DNA of 64,000 nucleotides from NCBI RefSeq assembly GCF_050948215.1, contig NC_135152.1, positions 11,008,310 through 11,072,309 of the forward strand. Reading direction: 5' to 3'. Source of the stretch: Halictus rubicundus. Its lineage: Eukaryota; Arthropoda; Insecta; Hymenoptera; Halictidae. Shown here piece after piece: positions 57,899 through 64,000 of the stretch (the stretch's first letter is position 1; each line of letters starts with the position of its first letter). Both the position numbers and the translations under genes were made by a program. The notes under the pieces are model-generated. The model saw only the letters and a program-made list of their open reading frames with translations. It was not told where the DNA came from and searched no databases.

Positions 57899-59874
57899 TT
57901 GTTTCGAGAAACTCGAGCCACCGAAAAAGTGACGATAAACAAAGTCTTTCGCGGTTTCTTCTGGATCCTGCGGCTTATCCTCCGGTCCCGGGGAGAAACA
58001 GTGGCGTGTCGGAATCGTGATAAGAACCGTAATATACCCGGCGATACACGCCGATCTTTTTATTTAAATAACGAACGGGAGTTGGACTAGCCATTTTGCT
58101 TCGCAGTCATTTTTAACATTGGCTGGTGGTGGACGATAATTTCTCGAGCAGAAGATTTTTATTACAATATGACGTTTTAATAAAGGAACGTGTATTTCCA
58201 ATGGAAGCACCCCTGTAACTCCAACAAAATCAAAATTCTCGGAACTGGTCATTCGACCGGTGGTGGCAATGTTAACACGTTAACTGCCACATATCATTCC
58301 CAGAGATTCTTACAAAATCAGAGTAATTTAATTAATGAAAGCGAAACTAGAAATTTTAAATGTATTGTAGGGGATGCTGTCTTAACCCTTTTGAATTCGA
58401 AAGATCTTAATAGAATTCTTATTTTTAGAAAAATATTTTTAGCATGTGATATTTATAATAATAAATTGTTGTTATTTGTAGTATGCATAAGAATGTAGGT
58501 AAAAAACTGTGAGAAGTGTCAATGCAATATTAGTTCGTGACAATAGTATGTTTATTCAGTCTTTATAATTCGAATCGAAATAGTCATTTCTTTTTATAAC
58601 AAAACAGTAATAAAATTAACACATTTTTTCATTTTTGTTAATTTTTGTGAATATCGAAAACACGTAGGACCTCTGAACTCCGAATTTTGCTTCCTTAACA
58701 ATTTGTCGATCTTGACGTGCAGATGTTTTTCTCTTCCTACCTGTTCTTATTATATTTTCAGGTTTACCTGTGTTTTTTAATTTTGCACATACTTTCCGAA
58801 CGCCTTCTTTGGAGATTCCAACCCTCCACAGCTATTTGCTGTAAACTCTTTCCATCCATTCTTCTTTTATAAACTTGAATTCTCTCAAATACTTGTAATT
58901 CTCTAGTTTTAGGCATACTACAAATAACAACTATTTATTATTATAGATATTACATGCTAAAAATATTTTACAATCAGCCACGTATATTAATATAATTAAT
59001 AAGTAATTATAGTCATGAATTTGTATTAAATATAAAAAATTTGTTTGCGTCAACTTTCCGACTGGCGAAAATTTGACAAGAATTTTCGAAATTTCTAATT
59101 ACTACACTTTCTGCGATACTTTCGTTTTGAAACTCTACAATTCACTGTGGCACTACCCATGCTTACCTATGCATATTAAAAAAAAACAGCATCGCGTACT
59201 CTGAATTCGACCGCGTCAACTTAAATACCAACGCGACTGTATACAGGGTCATCCGTTTTTAAACGGCCAAACGTCAACCAGCTATAGAGGACCCCAAATG
59301 AAACAACTTTCACCCCTAACACTTTTTTTGATTCGGTCTTGATTTTTAGATAATTGCAAAAACCCGTCATTCTTTGCGTTCACTTAAGATTAAATATATT
59401 AGGACTGCAATTATGTATCTTGATGATTTTTCCTTTGTTTGGTTTAAAATGAATAGGGGCATCTTTTTTATTCAGTCAACTTTTTTGTATGACCTTTGGA
59501 TCTTGGTTTTTTTGACATGGGGCACGCCGTGGAGACTGAATGAAATAACTTCGAATCAAAAAAAGTGTTAGGGGTGAAAGTTGTTCCATTTGGGATCCTC
59601 TATAGCTGGTTGACGTTTGGCCGTTTAAAAACGGATGACCCTGTATAGAGTACATATAGAGCCTGCGGTCTGGTAGCAACACCAGGTTCCGCCTTAGCTC
59701 CGTGCTGAAGCTAGTTCCGCGAGAGGTGCGAAGTAGCAGTATTGAGCCTGCACAGGTGACGGGTACGGGAGTACTCACCTTATGGCCGGCGACAGGTACG
59801 AAACAGGTCGCAGCGATCGACACGAGCACCGGCAGCAGGAAGCAAAAAGGCAGGAGCTGGGCTTTGCGTCTCAT
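30787..59874 (-). CDS. FSTL5: Follistatin-related protein 5 (FSTL5-like)
   Basis: Secreted multidomain glycoprotein. Sixteen exons, every phase closing, 895 aa (human FSTL5 847): 59874-59779, 48543-48408, 39615-39391, 39023-38845, 38735-38601, 38500-38368, 36228-36068, 35960-35837, 35772-35479, 34519-34398, 33524-33387, 33313-33098, 32319-32169, 32089-31889, 31804-31658, 31016-30787. The first exon encodes a signal peptide (MRRKAQLLPFCFLLPVLVSI) and starts directly after an acceptor (TTTGTTTCAG), so a 5' UTR exon lies further right. Next come a follistatin/Kazal domain (78-152: CGPGREC..., CPRRHRPVCASNGKIYANHC), two EF-hands with full calcium ligands (loops 243-254 DRNNNGNLEREE and 281-292 DTDGDGKLDVNE), two Ig domains (about 302-396 and 397-494; Cys pairs in IDIKCDV/NYTCHA and VVKCHV/AYMCQA), and a propeller-like C-terminal half (DQVWVLNWRDEKD, GRPTISPDSRHLVTL). 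The exact ligand is unknown. Confidence 0.95.
31056..31073. repeat. Poly-G run (C-tract in the FSTL5 transcript)
   Basis: An uninterrupted run of about 14-18 G with G-rich flanks. On the transcribed strand it is a C tract 40-57 nt before the acceptor of the last FSTL5 exon (31016), where it could act as part of the pyrimidine tract. Confidence 0.7.
32392..32666. mobile_element. CAGTGAATT-ended MITE, copy 1 (FSTL5 intron 12)
   Basis: CAGTGAATTTTCATTACGAG at the left and CGTAACGAGAATTCACTG at the right are inverted repeats bordered by TA. Subterminal TTTGGAGTCAGTGGA and TCGTCTAAGAGTCAGTGAC blocks match the copy at 52769. Length 275 bp. Confidence 0.75.
33879..34045. repeat. Left arm of an inverted repeat pair flanking FSTL5 exon 10
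   Basis: Shares TTTATAAAAATAACAAGA, GTCCCGTGAACCTAG and ATTTTAACGTCG, in order, with the reverse complement of 34585-34871. Similarity is patchy but collinear. The exon at 34398-34519 lies between the arms. Confidence 0.6.
34585..34871. repeat. Right arm of the inverted repeat pair flanking FSTL5 exon 10
   Basis: Reverse-complement counterpart of 33879-34045: CGACGTTAAAAT, CTAGGTTCACGGGAC, TCTTGTTATTTTTATAAAT. It probably represents two decayed copies of one dispersed repeat inserted in opposite directions. Confidence 0.6.
34876..35345. repeat. Imperfect tandem repeats in FSTL5 intron 9
   Basis: The block AAGTAATTGAAAGTCTCT..TCAGAGTCGACTTCAG occurs at about 34943 and 35069, with a decayed third form near 35313. 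TCGAGCGGTTCGAA occurs at 34886 and 34978, and GCATACGTCKTGGTYAATTACAAC at 35018 and 35122. The unit is about 100-130 bp. Confidence 0.65.
37715..38150. repeat. Two direct copies of an 80 bp block in FSTL5 intron 6
   Basis: About 37727-37803 (AAAGTTGGCGCATTAAAGG...ATAATGCTATAAAACAC) and 38068-38148 (AAAGTTGGCTGCGTTAAAGG...ATAACGATATAACAAAAC) are diverged direct repeats about 340 bp apart. The rest of intron 6 (36229-38367) shows nothing recognisable. Confidence 0.5.
39790..40800. repeat. Composite repeat copy 1 (N1-K1-T1)
   Basis: N1 (39790-39970) contains GTCCGCCATTTTAAGCGGCC and AACAATAACTCAATTAGG. K1 (39971-40255) is a relic of FSTL5 exon 3 plus its upstream intron. T1 (40256-40800) contains GACATCTTGTTTCAATATTC. 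All three occur in the same order at 43766-44840. Confidence 0.75.
39971..40054 (-). pseudogene. Relic K1 of the FSTL5 Kazal exon 5' part
   Basis: Aligned to the start of FSTL5 exon 3 and its acceptor: TTTTCCGCCCAAAG/TGGATTCCTG against TTTTTCTGCCCGCAG/TTGATCCCTG, followed by about 84 diverged bases. The upstream intron similarity continues to about 40255 (e.g. GGATTCCATTTGTAGATCTT against GGATTCCCATTTATAGATCT). Homology stops at 39970, where block N begins; the rest of the exon and its donor are missing. Confidence 0.55.
43470..43712 (+). pseudogene. Possible frameshifted two-helix membrane protein remnant
   Basis: One plus-strand frame encodes a strongly hydrophobic stretch (CGIICVVVIILMSGLILYGI) and stops at about 43561. 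Another frame continues through a basic loop to a second hydrophobic stretch (VGIQIIGALIITVAVCFI) and stops at 43712. Two membrane-helix-like segments in adjoining frames, joined by a charged loop, look like a decayed or misread tetraspan-type exon. No family was recognised and no splice support was seen. Confidence 0.25.
43766..44840. repeat. Composite repeat copy 2 (N2-K2-T2)
   Basis: N2 (43766-43943) is about 89% identical to N1 by eye; K2 (43944-44232) and T2 (44233-44840) are more diverged. Offset from copy 1 is about 3978 bp throughout, so the whole unit was duplicated as one segment. Confidence 0.75.
43944..44028 (-). pseudogene. Relic K2 of the FSTL5 Kazal exon 5' part
   Basis: Reads VDPREKKLMAPRTRICL against exon 3 VDPCAKKYCGPGRECEL, after an acceptor-like CTGCCCGTAG. 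The conserved cysteines are gone, so no Kazal fold could form. It ends at the same junction with block N as K1. Confidence 0.65.
44870..45062. repeat. Composite repeat copy 3 (N3-K3, partial)
   Basis: N3 (44870-44988) keeps CATCCGCCATTTTAAGC and CTCATTGTGCGCGGTAAATTG; K3 (44989-45062) keeps AAAGCAACG.AAAC.GCTTCC as in K2. The N-K junction is at the same point as in copies 1 and 2. No T block follows. Confidence 0.6.
47296..47516. mobile_element. Fold-back MITE, copy 3 (truncated)
   Basis: Starts CAGGGAGTCCCAGAAATGTA and has the left arm with AACTTTTTCCTTTGCGAAAA and the central block GTTGGCATTGGCGGAGCCAG. The right arm is cut after GCGCTCTGATTGGTC. Confidence 0.7.
47603..47936. mobile_element. 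Fold-back MITE, copy 4 (full length)
   Basis: Both arms present: TGTCCCAAAAATGTTGTACT at the left and, mirrored, AGGAGGTACAACATTTTGAG at the right. The centre GTTGGCATTGGCGGAGCCAG is identical to copy 3. An open frame at 47731-47916 is just the arm read through. Confidence 0.75.
51618..51815 (-). mobile_element. CAGTG...ATATGTC-ended MITE, copy 1
   Basis: Reverse-oriented relative of 52889-53094: shared blocks CGGGGTATACCCCG, GTGGGGATAATTCCG (inverted) and TATATGTC near both ends. TA flanks at 51616-51617 and 51816-51817. Length 198 bp. Confidence 0.7.
52184..52219. repeat. (GA)n microsatellite
   Basis: About 18 GA units in FSTL5 intron 1. Confidence 0.9.
52769..52886. mobile_element. CAGTGAATT-ended MITE, copy 2 (118 bp, internally deleted)
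   Basis: CAGTGAATTCTCGTTACGAG and, mirrored, CGTAATGAGAATTCACTG, with TA at both sides. Same family as 32392-32666, with most of the interior missing. Confidence 0.75.
52889..53094 (+). mobile_element. CAGTG...ATATGTC-ended MITE, copy 2
   Basis: Begins CAGTGTTTACTCGATATATG; the other end mirrored reads CAGTGATTTCTCTGTATATG. Its left TA (52887-52888) is the right TA of the preceding element, so the two abut. Confidence 0.75.
56793..57010. repeat. Imperfect repeats with GGATTTTATGCATTTA core
   Basis: GCAGATTTTATGAAATTCAT (56793), GGACGGATTTTATGCATTTA (56870) and CGCAGGTTTTATGCATTTGT (56989), with GAACGCGAAACGMTGAAAA twice. The same core recurs at about 35153 (TGCGGATTTTATGCATTTAC), marking a dispersed repeat. 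Confidence 0.5.
57847..57893. repeat. (GA)n microsatellite
   Basis: About 23 GA units in FSTL5 intron 1. Confidence 0.9.
58425..58492 (+). mobile_element. Inverted second copy of the Tc1-type element 5' end
   Basis: Matches the reverse complement of about 58912-58975 at most positions: AATATTTTTAGCATGTRATA, TTGTTATTTGTAGTATGC. It covers the leader and start codon region of the transposase relic, in the opposite direction, and is then lost. Confidence 0.6.
58640..58916 (-). pseudogene. Tc1/mariner-type transposase N-terminal relic
   Basis: Starts MPKTRELQVFERIQVYKRRM, then DGKSLQQIAVE, the first helix-turn-helix of Tc1-like transposases. A frameshift at about 58820-58830 moves the homology to another frame (GISKEGVRKVCAKLKNTGKP, then GRKRKTSARQDRQIVKEA), the second DNA-binding subdomain with its GRKRK hook. 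The catalytic DDE part is absent. The family match is to the general Tc1 pattern (MPK..ELS..ER..I..LR..GKS...IA). Confidence 0.75.
59244..59643. mobile_element. 400 bp MITE with about 92 bp near-identical inverted ends
   Basis: Both ends read CAGGGTCATCCGTTTTTAAA, then CGGCCAAACGTCAACCAGCT, then ATAGAGGA.CCCAAATG.AA and so on to TTTTTTTGATTCG, with only a few mismatches. TA flanks at 59242-59243 and 59644-59645. It lies 136 bp downstream, in transcript direction, of the FSTL5 signal-peptide exon. Confidence 0.85.
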
Positions 59875-62800
59875 CTGAAACAAACAGCGTGAAGCGTTAA
59901 TAGAAACGTCGCGCGATGGGGATCGATCGATTTCAATTACAGTTGCCTGTGCGACGAGCGACCGTATTTTTTTCTCTCTCTCTCTCCCTCTCTCCTTCCA
60001 CCCACCGGAGGATAAAAGCGCGTTTAAGTGATCCGCGCGCGTGATTTATCGCGAGCGAGAGCCGCGCCGGCGAAAGTGGAAGCGAGATGGGACCCGGGGA
60101 AAATTGCGATATTTATGTCGCGGGAATATTGAAACAGTCGGTCCGCTGGGTGTTCCCGCGGCACTCCGGGACCCGCGTTAATATTTTACAATTTAATAGT
60201 TCCGCGATTTCGAGCCGTTTCAATGGGGCCGGCGCGGCGCGGCGTGCCCGAGGAGAAATAGCGCCGGGGAATTCCTGAACGAGGAATAATAGAAAAGAAG
60301 GAAAGAAAAAAATAACAGAAAACGAGTGGAGAGGAGCTGGGCAAAAGTGGGTGGTAACATTGTTGTCTACGGCGCGCGATTTCATTTCCTCCTCACGCAC
60401 GATGATAAATCCTCCCGCGGGCCGGACGCGTTAATAAAACGCGACGGAGAAACGAGGTATCGGTTAATTTATCGAACGCCCGGCAGATAAATATTTATCT
60501 ACTTGGGGCTTTCAATTATCCGGCCAACGAGACCCCGCTTCGATTAGAATCTCTTAGGATTCTCGAGAGTGCATCGCCGGATTAAACGTTTCCTTGCCAG
60601 CGCCGACGATCTGCGAAGACCAATCCTTTTTGCCCGCTGATTTTCCCCTGTTCCAGGACAACGTTCTCGCCCGAGAACCAATGGTTTCTCCCTGTTAACC
60701 CTTTGTCGACGAGAATTTCTTATCGGGTTCCAGCTAGACGTGGCAAACCACGTTTTTCATTTTCCCAACTGTGTTGACTGTAGACGCCAATTTGCTATTC
60801 TCGTGTCACGAATGTTATTAACAGCAAATCGGTAAAACCGTTCCACTGCAAATACCAAGAAAAAATAGTTGAATAATGCGAAGATTTGAAGAAGTCCGAT
60901 TTGTAACTATTGATCACAGTAAGCATCATTGCAATCAACATATTCTGTCGACGAATTGCAAATTATTTTATTGTATTGTGATAGAAATTGAATTCTTTTC
61001 CCCCTGGGAAGGGCCCAGCGCCGAACGACTTTCGTTTTACTCTTAAATAAGTAACAAATAATCATGGCATTATTTTTCATTTTTCCTGACGATGGGAATG
61101 GTCAACACTCGGTCCCAGCGAATTCTTACCGGCAGATTTTCGTAGACCGATGGCCCGGGAATTAGAAACGCAAACACGAGGGCAGGAACGTATGCCAAAA
61201 TCCGCGAAATTAGGACACATTGTCGATTCAGCGCGCGGCGACGCGGAGCGAATTTTCGAAATTGATTTTTCTCGTAGACACACGCAGCCCGTTTTTGAAG
61301 GAGAATATCTCTCTCTGTCTCTCTCTCTCTCCACGCAACACGTCCCGCACTTATTCGATGCATATGATATCGGGGCGTTAGGAATACGCTCCGCCTTTAT
61401 GCGCGCCGTACCCGCGATGCATATTCAAGTTAATTTCCCATTAATTACCTTAGCCTGGAAATACCTTCAGGAGTAAACAAGAATTATCGAGACCGCCTCA
61501 TAATGCATAGGAAATTCAACGAACTTAACAATCCCGGCCCGAGGCCAGACCCCGCGGATGCATTACAATGCACTTAAAACATTGCACGCGCGTTGGAATC
61601 ACGTGTAAATGGATTTCCATATTTTAAATTTGACTCTTAATCGCCCTTCGCCGGCAGACTCTGTGTGTCAATTTTCCGAGCGTTTGCGCTCGATGGTCTT
61701 GGAATATTGTTGCACGGTCGTAGCTTCCGTGTGCCGGGCGACCTATTTTTAAACGCGAATCGCTCGGAGATTATGGCGGAAACAGGACGAGCAGCAAGCT
61801 TCGGGGACATTTCTGGGTTTGCGGGGAAGAATACCGTTCCACTTTATTTCGAAATATAGATTTATTCGAGCAGAATCTCCCGCGATTGCATCGCGCATTT
61901 TGCTGCGGTTTATATATTTGCCGCACACTTATGTTTTATTCAGGCACCGTTAAATATCCGATGCCGACTCCTACCCGAGTTTTTAACACGTTCGCCATCA
62001 GTGTTTGCTTTATACGTAATATTTAATTAAACGCAACTGTTATCCAGCGTGGAAAAAGATATTGTCAGGGAAACGTAACGAAATCACCGAGTATAAGTTA
62101 GACGTAATAAAAGTGATCTTTATGAATTTATTTCTAAAAAAACTATTAGCGGTATGCGAATAAACTCTCTTGGAATATATGGATGCATCCCTACACTGCA
62201 GGGAAACATTTTTTTTAAGTTCCATTTGTTACGGCACTTGTCTTTTATTCAGTTACATAACCAACGTCGATTCGCCTCTGAGTTTGTAACACGTTCGCCA
62301 GCAGAGTTTATTTTATACGGGTAACATTTTATGAAATGCAACGCGTTCTGTAATGAAATATGAAAAAAAGACACGGTCACAGGAAAGTTATAAAATCACG
62401 GCACAGAGTCGCGCTATGCTCTGGAATCTGACTTGCAATAAACAACGACGTGCACAAAGTTAATTTGATTTTCTCCACGTCGAACGCGAAATATGGTTAT
62501 ACCGGTAGCAGCGAACGTGTAAATGCACGAAATTTAATTCACTGTTCGTTTCGCCTTTAATATAAATCCCCCTGTCATTGAAAATTAATGATATCTCCTA
62601 CCATAGATTAGTTGGTATCGCGATCAGCAAAATCCCTAATTTCTGGGCTGTGTTTCCGCCTAAACCGGAGAGTATCGATCAGTGACATATTGGGGCGTCC
62701 TAGAAAATATTGCTCGGCTATAGGAGCTTTACTTGCTGCTAATATCCTGTTGTGTGCCGGGGAAATAAAGTCGTTTACACAGCCACGTTTCCGTTAACGA

Positions 62801-64000
62801 TCACAGTTTTTTACCCTCGACCTATGACACATTTTGGCACAGAGGTCGTAAAACTTCTACTACCCCTGGCAAACATTGTTCGATCAAACAATTCTAGTGT
62901 CTGTCATTGTGATTATTCATATTTTCGACGCCGTAACGTTCAGCAGAAATGCGTCACAATAGTTTTAAATCTGTGCTTGCTTTATTCTTTCTTTTTCTGC
63001 ATTCTCTGAAACTTAATTTCATATTAATTTCGTCGAATTACTACTGTCAATATTAATTTCTCCCACACTTGTTTTCACTTCTATTGCAAAACCTCATCAA
63101 TTGTTAAATAAACCGCCTAGCGTCCAACGTTAAGAGCAGTCCAGTGTTAGCCGAATTGTTCCCATACGTTTCAATATAACAAACAAAACAAAATCCACTC
63201 AACGATACAACGTCCAGTCGGCAAGATTTATTCAACTATTACTCACTTCACCTTCTTGATTTGCAAGGCTGCCATTTTCAAGTTTTGCATTATGCAGTAC
63301 TGCATTCTGATCAGACATTGCATAATGCTGTCGTCAATATGTTTATTTTTGCCCTCATATAAAAAGAATACACGGCAATCATATCGACAGGCGTAAACTT
63401 TACTTCAAAGAAAGGTTAGATATTTAAATAAAAATTGGAGATAGGACCTTAAACATCTTCGTACCTTAAAATGGCGTAAATCTGCATAACAATATTTCTT
63501 GCTCAGAACGCGTCGTAACATTTGCAATCTAAGATCGGACATTTCATGTACAACAACCTAATGTATCGACCAACTACCCTTACATGCGTCGTTCAAAATT
63601 CTCACCGCGCGAATATTGATTTTTCATTTCGCGCAGCGGGACGCATAATCCGGGTGTCGTGGTATTAATAAACGAATGATTCGACGCACGCGGTATTGTT
63701 GCGAGGGACAAACAAAAAGAAAGCTTTCCGGGGTGTCTCTCATATTTTTTTTTCCCCACTGTCTGTTCCGCGACGAAATATCGGATGGAAATGCGCGTTC
63801 GAGGACAGATCGGGCTTGCGTGGATGTTCAATAACAGTGTGACACGGTTCCAGGGGTGGGTTTTACACGGTGTCCGCAGCGGGGGGTTGTTTTCTAATCG
63901 CCTTATCGCAAAGGCGATTCGTCAAGTGCACCCCCCGCCCCCCGCCCCCCGCGTGACCCGTTTACCGGGCGCAAATATCACGCACGGAAAATGAAAGCGT
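59875..64000. other. Upstream region of the FSTL5 first coding exon
   Basis: By the acceptor at 59875 this is a 5' UTR intron or upstream DNA of FSTL5. It contains (TC)n runs at about 59970-59992 and 61305-61330, GC-rich patches near 60060-60250 and 63850-63970, and three CCCCCCG units at 63931-63951. No coding exon was recognised. Confidence 0.5.
63929..63965 (-). repeat. (CCCCCCG)3 with G-quadruplex potential on the minus strand
   Basis: The minus strand has three runs of six G separated by single C, plus a GGG run nearby, meeting the usual four-run quadruplex pattern. Confidence 0.6.

Larger units (their letters stand above)
48544..59778. other. FSTL5 intron 1 (11.2 kb)
   Basis: Separates the signal-peptide exon from the rest of FSTL5. 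It contains two (GA)n microsatellites, three TA-flanked MITEs at 51.6-53.1 kb, imperfect repeats at 56.79-57.01 kb, a Tc1-type transposase relic at 58.6-58.9 kb and a 400 bp MITE at 59.24-59.64 kb. Two overlapping 190-codon open frames at 50116-50719 have no recognised domain. Otherwise nothing coding was seen. Confidence 0.6.

Noticed and set aside
59779..59883. FSTL5 start at the upstream ATG (MFQMRRK, 59883)
   Set aside because: The three extra codons lie in a TTTGTTTCAG splice acceptor, so the ATG at 59874 is the better start.
1..64000. CRISPR array, prophage, operon or toxin-antitoxin type system
   Set aside because: The window is a eukaryotic chromosome with spliced genes; no regularly spaced short repeats or bacterial gene organisation were seen.

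Overview
This window is nuclear DNA from an insect, most likely a hymenopteran (bee, ant or wasp). The evidence is spliced genes with short GT-AG introns, a p100/p105-type NF-kB gene (Relish) with C-terminal ankyrin repeats and a death domain, an insect-style follistatin-related gene, and many small TA-flanked DNA-transposon remnants. The order is an inference from protein character and genome texture; no species can be named. I read splice sites by eye and accepted exon models only when all junction phases closed.

The left part (1-28.1 kb) is AT-rich, compact and gene dense. In order it holds the middle of a lambda-crystallin/L-gulonate 3-dehydrogenase gene (-, cut by the window edge), Relish (+, 18 coding exons, 885 aa), an SFT2-family Golgi/endosome transport protein (+, 4 exons, 161 aa), importin alpha of the KPNA2/Pendulin type (+, 7 exons, 519 aa), OCRL/INPP5B-type inositol polyphosphate 5-phosphatase (-, 18 exons, 864 aa), and a large USP-family deubiquitinase with a RING-like insert (+, 12 coding exons, about 1044-1054 aa). 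Importin alpha and OCRL converge; OCRL and the USP diverge from an interval of about 2 kb. These are mostly housekeeping genes beside an immune transcription factor, and I see no sign of a shared pathway.

The right part (about 28.1-64 kb) is more GC-rich and sparse. It is almost entirely one gene on the minus strand, follistatin-related protein 5 (FSTL5-like: signal peptide, Kazal/follistatin domain, two EF-hands, two Ig domains, propeller-like C-terminus; 16 exons, 895 aa, 30787-59874). Its first two introns are about 11.2 and 8.8 kb.

The unexplained structure is mostly repeats. (1) A roughly 160-200 bp element with GTGTGCGAGAACC ends occurs four times, each time filling most of a short intron in importin alpha, OCRL (twice) or the USP. 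(2) Several MITE families have CAGT ends at TA targets, including two that abut through one shared TA. (3) A fold-back family has CAGG/GTCCC ends. (4) A 400 bp element has near-identical inverted ends about 92 bp long. (5) A frameshifted Tc1-type transposase relic is present. (6) FSTL5 intron 2 carries degenerate copies of the start of the Kazal exon, joined at the same point to one other sequence block, which points to exon capture followed by amplification. The RING-like insert in the USP, with one zinc ligand apparently lost, is the most interesting protein feature. No CRISPR, rRNA or convincing tRNA gene was seen.
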